From Heliocybe sulcata (taxonomy: Eukaryota > Basidiomycota > Agaricomycetes > Gloeophyllales > Gloeophyllaceae), in contig ML213503.1 of the NCBI GenBank assembly GCA_004369045.1, positions 2,017,121 to 2,081,120 of the forward strand: a DNA stretch of 64,000 bases. Direction: 5' to 3'. Within the stretch, counting starts at the first letter, position 1; each line of letters begins with the position of its first letter. Under the pieces are notes generated by a model. It had not been told where the DNA came from and searched no databases. It saw nothing but the letters and a program-made list of their open reading frames with translations. Position numbers and translations under genes: made by a program. Shown here one piece after another: positions 56,622 to 64,000 of the stretch.

Positions 56622-57761
56622 ATGGCGTTCAGTACGCTCTTGAAAGCAGGAGTCGTAGCTCTCGCGACTGCCCACGCCGAGGCAAAGCCCACAGTGAACG
56701 ACCAGATCGTATTCCTCGAGTCCAGCAACTCGTCCCTTCTCACGTACCCCACCCAGTTCACACAGAACATCGTGCCAAAGAGCATCCACTCTCATAACGA
56801 TTGTGAGCGGATCGAGTCCACGATCGGGTAGCTCGGGCTGATGCGGATAAGAAGACTGGAGGGACGTCCCGCTGTTGACGGCGTTGAGCTATGGGGTCGG
56901 CAGCGTCGAGGCGGACGTCTGGCTCGAGAACGGCACGCTGTTCGTGAGTAGACGCGCGGGAGTGTTGGCGGGACCGTCGCTGACCCTTGAATCAGGTCGG
57001 CCACGAGCTGGCAGCCCTGACTCCGGCTCGCACCTTCGCCTCGTTATACGTGCAGCCGCTCCTTACCGTCCTCGCAGGAGAGAACCCCAAGAACGCGTTC
57101 ACGCTAAATCAGACGACCCCGAAGTAAGTCCCCCAGTCCGCGCGAGTGTTAACAGCTAATCGGAGCTTAGCGGCGTCTGGGACACGTCCTCCGGCACGCC
57201 ACTGCAGCTGTTAGTGGACATCAAGACGGATGGGGTCGCGTACGTCTTTTATACGATCAAGAAACTGCCCATCACTCACTGATCTATCTCAGGACCTTGC
57301 CTTACGTCCTCCAAGCGCTCGAGCCGTTGCGCTCGGAAGGATACCTGACGACCTACGCAAACGGGACCCTCACCACGTCCGCAGTGACTGTAGTGGGGAC
57401 GGGCAACTCCCCACTCGATCCCATCAAGGCGCTGGAACCCAGGGATTACTTTTACGATGCCCCGCTCACGCAGCTCACCGATCCGTCGCTCAACACGACC
57501 TTCGACGTCAGCTTGTCCCCGCTCGCCAGCACAGACTACGAAGTCGCAGTCGGCTGGAGCGGCATTGGCGCCATCAGCGATGCCCAGCGGGCAAATATCA
57601 CAAAGTTCGTCAACGACGCCCACGCACTTGGTATCAAGGCAAGGTTCTGGGATACCCCGGGCTGGCCGATTCACGCCAGGGATACCGTGTGGACGGAACT
57701 GATGAATGACGGTGCGGACTGGCTGAATGCGGACGACTTGGAGGCCGCGAGCGAGTTCTGA
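56622..57761 (+). CDS. AIM6-like secreted PLC-type phosphodiesterase
   Basis: A member of the altered-inheritance-of-mitochondria 6 family with a PI-PLC-like TIM barrel. The start MAFSTLLKAGVVALATAHAE is a signal peptide. The first active-site motif is PKSIHSHNDYWRDVPLLTAL, with the Tyr made by splicing. SYGVGSVEADVWLENGTLFV holds the usual ExD pair, VGHELAALTPARTFASLYV follows after the second intron, and LLVDIKTDG and the C-terminal AHALGIKARFWDTPGWPIHA with DGADWLNADDLEAA complete the domain. Three to four introns. The substrate of this family is not known. Confidence 0.87.
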
Positions 57762-57792
57762 ACAATTTGCGTGTAATATAACATATGAGGAA

Positions 57793-58842
57793 TCAAGCAG
57801 TGGGCTGGGATACAGCGTCCGATAATGTAGAGGGCGCCTCGATTGGACTACGGTCAATGCCCAGCTTTTTTCGTTGTCTCCAAGGCTGCGAATTCCAGTG
57901 TGGCTTCGCCAAGGCGCCTTTGGCTAACCGCAGAGTCCCCCGTACCATTCCAGGAAGTGCCTTGCCCGCCTTGTCCAGGCGCCCAAAAGTCGCGATTTCT
58001 TTCTTGGCGTTATCTGATGGCACTTGGACATCCTCCTTCAGAGAAGTGGGATCCGACATGAGTGTTTGCTGTTGAACCATGGGTTAGCGTCGTATGCGCA
58101 TGTTTCGGATACGTGCACGTACGACATAATCATCCGCTTTGCGTATGAACTCCTCCTTCGCCGCCTCGCTTCGGTATTTCAACGCTCTTTGGACGTTGCG
58201 ACGGGTGTACTCTCGCAAGCTGCCCCTGTCCTCGGGGCCCAGAGGTAACTCTTTCTCGACGAGCTCTTCCACGCTTGGCAGCCCGGACTCGAGTAATTGC
58301 CGAGGCGACTGCGTCTGCACCTTCTTTGACAGAAGCTCAAAACCGACAGATCTTGCGGCCATCTCGAACTTCAAGTCGCGCGGGTTGTCGACAAGCTCCA
58401 AGATAGCCACGGGAGCATTGTCGCCTGGCCGGTTGCCGTACTTGTGGATACGCGTGTACCCGCCTGGTCGCTCGGCGTATCGACGAGACAGCGTGCCAAA
58501 GAGCCTGGGAAGAAGGGAGTGGTTGAGGAGGAATCCTTGCGCTTGACGGTACGCGGGCACGGTTCCTTTCTTGCCCAGCGTGATTATCTTCGCCGGGGCT
58601 GTCATACATCGCACATGGTCAGTCAGTTACAGGACGAACCTTCTCAGCCAACCTCGCCGTGTCCTTTGCTTTGGGGATAGTGGTTTTAATCTGCTCGTGC
58701 TCCAGTAACGATGTGACCAAGTTCCTAGCGCGTAATGTTGAGCGCATTCACCACTGGAAGACGAGATGGAGTCCTACCGAAGCATTAGCATTCGATGGGA
58801 CGTAGTCCTCGAGAACTTTCGGAAAGCCACGCCATGCTTCAT
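57793..58842 (-). CDS. Mitochondrial large-subunit ribosomal protein bL17m
   Basis: Four exons join in phase to 296 residues: 58842-58778, 58724-58640, 58587-58123 and 58068-57793. The start is MKHGVAFRKFSRTTSHRMLM, then LRNLVTSLLEHEQIKTTIPK, AKDTARLAEK and IITLGKKGTVPAYRQAQGFL, all hallmarks of L17. ERPGGYTRIHKYGNRPGDNA and PVAILELVDNPRD complete the bacterial-type domain. The long C-terminal extension, including EEFIRKADDYV and, after the last intron, QTLMSDPTSLKEDVQVPSD, is typical of fungal mitochondrial L17. If the last intron is retained the protein ends VRARIRNMRIRR at 58084. Confidence 0.92.
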
Positions 58843-60712
58843 GATATTGTCCGCCTCGAGCTTGCTAGGTAGAGCGGAGGACTATGTGACCTGGTTGGCC
58901 CCGAGGACCGAGGTCAAGTTAGAGCAGGCGCTGCACCTTCCTAATTGGGCTTGCTTCCACGGACGAATACTGGCCCCTCTCCTTCGCTATAGGTGCCGAC
59001 GCTGTAGTACTACATACTCGAGTCGTGTGGGCACCCTACATCTTCCATTGCATACAAACATTGTAGATAGTGTGTCAACGCTGCTTTCGATGCAAAATAT
59101 ACAGGATATAAAAATGTTGTCAAATACTCGACAAGGGTCGAATTGCCCAAGGAAGGAGTAATTGCTTATGGGATTCATCCGCACCCCGAGCACGACCTAT
59201 TCGTCGGTCAGTATAGTCCAGAAGCTTTGACGATCCGCTAGCAGATTATGTGTAGACGGATCTGACAGTATATACAGCCGTAAGAAATATCAAACCGCCT
59301 TGAATTTGAGCAAGCCTAAACTCTAAAGCAAGGCGTATCGCAAAATCCAGTGAACAGGGATGCCGGAAATGAAAGAAATGAGGCTGACCAACCAACGCAG
59401 AGCAGTTTGAATTCGAGGGAGCGGGATTCTAGGGTGTCTGGCAGCCGTAGAAGCGGGGAGGGTGGAGATAAAGCACGAAGTCCGCGCACTTCACAGGCGC
59501 AACCGGAGCTATAATTTCAGCGGACAGGATAGAAGATGCTTGTCCACAACACCTGTGGTTGATCACGCTAGAAGATACTGTGAGGTCATGAGTACATAAG
59601 CCGCTGTTCGTCAGATGCGGCGCCTATGGGGCGATGGGATCCGAGCTAGGTTTCTAGACCTTGAAATGAGCGGTAATTAAGCCACGGATGCCAGTAGCCA
59701 AACGTATCGTATCGGAGTCGTGCACTGCCAGCGGACGGACCTGAGGAAGCTGTGCCAAGACTATTCTTTCAATTGGAGAGGGGAGCGATGTCAAGGGAAA
59801 CCCGGTCAAGGAAGAGTTGAGTTGAAGAACAAGCCTAAGATGGGGCATCTTAGCTGTAGAACGGTCGACGCCTGGTCTGGACAACAACTAGCCGCGAGCG
59901 TGTTAGGGGGGGCCAATTGACCTATTGGGTCCGCTGCCTCTGGAGCAGAACGCTCCCTGAAGTCATTCTTGGAATTGTAGGGCTGTCGTGCAGTTTAGTC
60001 ATGGCCGAAGAAGAAAGTCGTAGGCATTCTATGACCCAGGAGAGCGCGATGTGGATGCCTCACATGAGCGGCAGAGCGTGTCAGAAGAGGTCTATTGGCG
60101 AGTCACACTTCGGGACAGTGCCAGAACCTGTATATGCATATTAGGGCCCTTCGTCAAAGAGCACGTACCCAATACCGATCTCTTGTGCTGCTGCGTATTG
60201 GTGGGGATCGAGGGTGGGTGATAACACCGCGGGTTGCACTCGAAGTCGGTCAGCCTCAAGCGCGTCATTAGCCATCAATTCAAGTGACGTACATAGGAGA
60301 TTATTGATAAGAAAAGATATCACACATAGCGAGGAGACGCACTAACGTCAACTTGAACCGATGGTCATGATATGTATAAATTTGACAAAGCCACAGATCG
60401 TTACACACGATGCAAACCAGGATTTACTCGAGTAGACTTGTCAAATTTCTGCATGTAACTTCCGACAGCGAGTGCTATCACGATCAGAGAGCATACGGCG
60501 GTTCAACGTTCAACGTTCAAGCTTCAAGCTTCAAGCTTTGAAATTTGAAGCTGCAAGTAGGATGAGGTTGGATGATGTCGATGGGCACCGGGAAGCGGTG
60601 GTCCGGGATTACTCGGCCAAGTCCGGCCCATGCCGCCGCGCTCGTCGAACCAACTTCTGCACCTTACGCAAGGAAACGCGTCCCCGGACGAGCTCCTCAG
60701 GCCTCAGTCACA
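58843..60712. other. Gene-poor region of 1.9 kb
   Basis: No gene is supported. A minus-strand frame at 60141-60266 starting MANDALEADRLRVQPAVLSP and continuing DPHQYAAAQEIGIG has protein-like composition and a GTACGT donor after it, but no continuing exon or family match was found. A tandem repeat sits near 60500. Confidence 0.4.
60501..60553. repeat. Tandem heptamers with a nested inverted repeat
   Basis: GTTCAAC is repeated twice, then GTTCAAGC, TTCAAGC and TTCAAGC follow up to 60537. Continuing into CTTTGAAATTTGAAGC, the tract can fold back on itself (TTCAAGC against GCTTTGAA-type arms). It lies about 160 bases before the ACP start codon. Confidence 0.6.
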
Positions 60713-61297
60713 ATGTCTTTTGCTCGCTTTGCACTCAGAACTGCCTCTAGGGCTTCTTATCCTCGCGTCTCCCTGACGGTCGCCAACCGCTGGAGCCGCT
60801 TGCCGCCGCGGTCAAGCTTCTCTGCCGCTGCTGGTCTTTCGAAGGACCAGATTGAATCGCGCGTTCTGGAGGTGCTCAAGGGCTTCGAGAAAGTTGATCC
60901 TTCTAAGGTTCTTAGCATCTCCCTCAGACTTACGTCGTCCTGACCACTATTGCCCGGTCACAGTTGGTCACTTCTTCGCGGTTCGCAGAGGATTTGGGCT
61001 TGGACAGTCTGGACGCGGTGGAAGTAGTCATGGCGGTGGAGGAGGTGTGTTCTAGTCAAAGGACTTGGTGAACTAACTTACATTGTCTTCAAACACAGGA
61101 GTTCTCGATAGAGATCCCCGATGCGGAGGCTGACGAGATTACGAGCGTCCAGCAAGGTACGAAACTGTCATATGGACAACTTCCTGTTCTGACCTGCCTC
61201 ACCTCTCCGCAGCCATTGACTACATTGCCAAGACCCCCGAAGGTAAGCCTGTAACTTTAAACCCTGGATTGCCGCTCACCGCTCCATAGCTCAATGA
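60713..61297 (+). CDS. ACP1: Mitochondrial acyl carrier protein
   Basis: Five exons (60713-60907, 60964-61044, 61099-61156, 61213-61242, 61290-61297) total 372 bases and encode 123 residues in phase. The presequence is MSFARFALRTASRASYPRVS, with WSRLPPRSSFSAAA further on. The carrier domain has GLSKDQIESRVLEVLKGFEK, DLGLDSLDAVEVVMAVEEEF (the Ser of DSL carries phosphopantetheine), SIEIPDAEADEITSVQQAID and YIAKTPEAQ. Mitochondrial ACP carries the octanoyl precursor of lipoate and is a subunit of complex I and of LYR-protein partners. An upstream in-frame ATG at 60572 exists, but the ATG at 60713 gives a normal presequence. Confidence 0.94.
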
Positions 61298-61772
61298 ACA
61301 TGAGCGTCCCCCCAAAATTCTGCGCTCAGGCACACTGCAGGCCATCTTCACGCTTCTCCTTCCTTTCGCTTCTGCGGGAGAATAATTGTCTTAAACAGTA
61401 GGACTGCAGGCTTTCTAAGCGGTTCTGGACCAATCCCCAAGCGTCGCAGAACAATGAGAATGTACTAGCCGATAATCGCGAAGTAGAGGAGCGTAATTTG
61501 ATCACAATTTTAGCGTTAAGCAGCAAGGGTCTCGGTATCTGTGATCCGTACACGTCTGAGCGTCTTCCCCGCAGATACCAAGTAGCCTTGAATTCAGCAA
61601 TGTTGACCTGAACGACCGGTTGACTGCGGGCCGGTTCCGTCACTTCAATCCAACGCACCCCTTTATGCAGGTCATGCAGCGCAATGTCGTCAAACAGAGC
61701 AGCAGGCAAATATAAATAATGGAGCGCCTTGAGATGGAGTGAGGCATAACCCGTCCTGATATCGCATCTGAT

Positions 61773-63070
61773 ATGGCCCCGGCTAAACAGATCCACGTTA
61801 CTGAACCTCTTCTCAAGGTTGGCTGTACGCTGGGCGAAGGTGATTCAGCTTTTCGGACCGCACCATCGATTAACTGTACTGCTTGGTATTGCAGGACCAC
61901 TGTACGACCATGCTACATCCACTTTACATTTCGTAGATATCGAGGACAAGAAGGTGGTCCACCTGAACTTGAAGGCATTGAGACCAACACGGTACTGACA
62001 TTTTACAGGTGTACCATTTCAACACCCCTACCGGGGATTTATCAGTTGATTGCTACGAGGAGTCCATAACTTGCCTATCTCTTCGTAAGGACGGGAATGG
62101 GGTGAGTTCTTTATTATTCTGGGGCCGTCTGCGCGCTGATTGCAATCTCAGTTGGCTTGCACGACGGCAACAGGTTATGCGCTCCTGGAAGGCTCTCAGA
62201 TCAGATACTTGAGCCAACCCATACCCTCCGATCAAGTTCCGCATGTGAGGTTCAACGACGGTGCTTGCGACGACAAGGGCCGCTATTTTGCGGGCACAAT
62301 ATACTCCAAAGACCACAATATCCCCGGACGTCTCTGGAGATATGATCCTGCAGATGACTCTTGCGTGGTAGTAGACGAGGGTCCTTTCACGGTAAGTATG
62401 CCACCATTCGCAAAAGAAGGGTACCTACGTGACGCCTGTATAAGGATACGAACGGCTTGGGTTGGAGCCTAGACGGGAAGACCATGTAAGTTGCCCTAGC
62501 CGTAGAATATGCATCCTCTGACAACCCATTATAGGTATTTCGTGGACTCTCTAGTCAACCGCATCTACGCCTACGACTACGATGACGGAGAAATCAGCAA
62601 TCGCCGTATCTTCGTCGACGCGCTCGCCCAAGGCCAGCAATGGGGTTCCTTCCCGGATGGTCTGTGTATTGACAGTGAAGGCGGCATATGGAGTGCTAGG
62701 TAATTCGTACACGTTATTTAACGGGGCAGAAGGTGGCATGCATGCTTACTTCCTTTCAGATGGGGAGGCTCTCGTATTGTTCGATACACTCCGGAAGGCT
62801 TGGAAGATATAGAAATCCACTTTCCCAATGTCCTGAACGTGACTGCATGCTGCTTTGGAGGTAAGTCGCCGCTTAATCTTGGCACATTCCCACCTTGACC
62901 GCGGTCCAGGGCCCAACCAGGACCAGCTGTATGTCACGACCGCACACTGTGGCGCTGTAGGAGGTGACCCAAGCAGGCAGGCATCATACTCCGACTCCGG
63001 GCATCTATTCGTGGTCGATTTGTCGGGCCAATACGCTGGCGGTACGTGGCGCCATGCTTTCGGGGTCTAG
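61773..63070 (+). CDS. SMP-30/gluconolactonase family protein
   Basis: A six-bladed propeller lactonase-like protein. The start MAPAKQIHVTEPLLKVGCTL joins to GEGPLYDHATSTLHFVDIED, the conserved first blade with the metal-binding Glu. RFNDGACDDKGRYFAGTIYS carries the Asn metal ligand, DTNGLGWSLDGKTMYFVDSL the next, and SFPDGLCIDSEGGIWSARWG the Asp ligand. VRYTPEGLEDIEIHFP, GPNQDQLYVTTAHC and HLFVVDLSGQYAGGTWRHAF follow; stop at 63070. Six introns are removed. It has no signal peptide and may act on sugar lactones in the cytosol. Confidence 0.9.
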
Positions 63071-64000
63071 AGATAAGATGGCTCGGGGTATTGTTGGACT
63101 TCACATAGGCTTTCATATTACGTTGGTGGGTTGTTGTATTTGTATCAGTTTTCCCTATAGCCTCTGTGATCGCCGGCCGCAATCGCAGCAATAGCCTCAG
63201 ATCGATGGTCATTGTTTTCTGGAGATCGTCAGCTACCTCCAGCTCTGTGAGGCCGGACGCCAGCAACTCCGGGCGTTCAGAATGAGGTAAGGTCATATGG
63301 AAGGCGCATACAATATTGTGTACGCCGTTGCAGATACCTGCCCTTGATAGCTCACCGAGATCTACGAGTAAATCTACGGCTTGAGGCAATTGATTAAGGT
63401 ATGATGCTGAGGGGGTTCCGCGGGATGCTGCAAAAAGGAAGAAGCGGCTCCCATGGGGGTCGAGAGCATTCCGGATCAGCGAGATACTACAGAAGGTATG
63501 GGAGCCTCAAGACGAGTAAAGTGACTTGGGCGGTTCTACCACCATTGACATCCGTAGCAGCGAGTGGCGTTAATACCGACAATCATCGGCTTACATTATT
63601 AGTCAGAGCTCTTGGTGGGCAGAGCTTCATCTGCAGAATATAATCTGATGTCTTGAAGTCAATCAGGTGTAATGAATTAGGGACATACCACGCTTACCAG
63701 TCTTACATTGATCCTTGAAGAGAGGTCACGGCCATCATTTAGGTCGGCACGTTAAGCACCCCGAGCCCCGAGTGAGGAGGTCAAATCGATCGGCCGACAT
63801 AGGATGCTACTCCTGTTGGAGAAACAGGATTTAATATCACTTCGATGGGCCTTTTCCAAGCACAAGGCTACAAGTGCAAACGGCTGGGAGGTCCGCGGAA
63901 TCGAACTTAAACACCTGCCATATATGGCACACATGCGGGGAATCAAAGTGATGGGAAGTACCGGGCCATGCCGGTGGTCAACTGTGCAGTTTCATGTCAC
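63071..64000. other. Intergenic to the window end
   Basis: No gene recognised. A GTTCGATTCC sequence on the minus strand near 63900 resembles the B box of a tRNA gene, but no A box or cloverleaf could be drawn around it. Confidence 0.4.

Noticed and set aside
63755-63775. CCCCGAGCCCCGAG motif shared with 23246-23265
   Set aside because: Short, GC-rich and simple in sequence; two occurrences are too few to call a repeat family.
63890-63960. Possible tRNA gene from a GTTCGATTCC B-box-like sequence
   Set aside because: No A box at the right distance and no acceptor stem or cloverleaf could be drawn.

Overview
The window is nuclear DNA from a filamentous basidiomycete, most likely an Agaricomycete. 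The genes lie close together on both strands and are cut by many short introns of about 45 to 65 bases with GT donors and AG acceptors. Gene content is typically fungal: INO80, a Srf1-like membrane protein, a GPI-type cupredoxin protein, Slx9, an AIM6-like protein, a fungal PEX11 and a fungal bL17m. No operons, CRISPR arrays, complete mobile elements or convincing tRNA genes were seen. One run of 420 N (23409-23828) breaks the sequence.

Layout. 1-5.3 kb: a candidate micro-gene, a two-domain cupredoxin protein, and the divergent pair CBF5 (pseudouridine synthase) and ribosomal protein eL22. 5.5-17.3 kb: two large minus-strand ATPases, a DHX29-like DExH helicase and INO80. 18-21.7 kb: fumarase and PEX11, divergent. 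21.8-24.4 kb: a MYND-finger protein and a repeat-rich stretch holding the N gap. 24.4-33.9 kb: CMC1, lipoyl synthase, ribosomal protein eS28, a GT8 glycosyltransferase, the tRNA t6A enzyme Kae1, pyruvate dehydrogenase E2 and exosome subunit Csl4. 34.3-47.1 kb: a NudE-type coiled-coil protein, ESS-2, a NIP30/FAM192A protein, an SRF1-like membrane protein, an SLC35F5-like transporter, Slx9 and a large coiled-coil protein. 47.4-51.9 kb: a decayed gene, an XRCC2-like RecA-family protein and a stand-alone adenylating enzyme. 52-54.6 kb is gene-poor. 54.7-63.1 kb: a zinc alcohol/formaldehyde dehydrogenase, an AIM6-like phosphodiesterase, mitochondrial bL17m, a gene-poor stretch, mitochondrial acyl carrier protein and an SMP-30/gluconolactonase.

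Two themes recur. RNA and ribosome work: CBF5, eL22, eS28, Slx9, Csl4, Kae1, ESS-2 and bL17m. Mitochondrial work: fumarase, CMC1, lipoyl synthase, E2, ACP and bL17m; ACP, lipoyl synthase and E2 are successive players in protein lipoylation. The most informative details found by reading splice junctions are a fumarase that appears to encode mitochondrial and cytosolic forms from two start codons, a perfect-phase CMC1 gene of only 82 residues, introns placed directly after the start codon in several genes, a 17-base tandem element in the CBF5/eL22 promoter, and a possible 36-residue amphipathic peptide gene behind a TATA box. Exon joins were worked out by hand and no alignment could be run.
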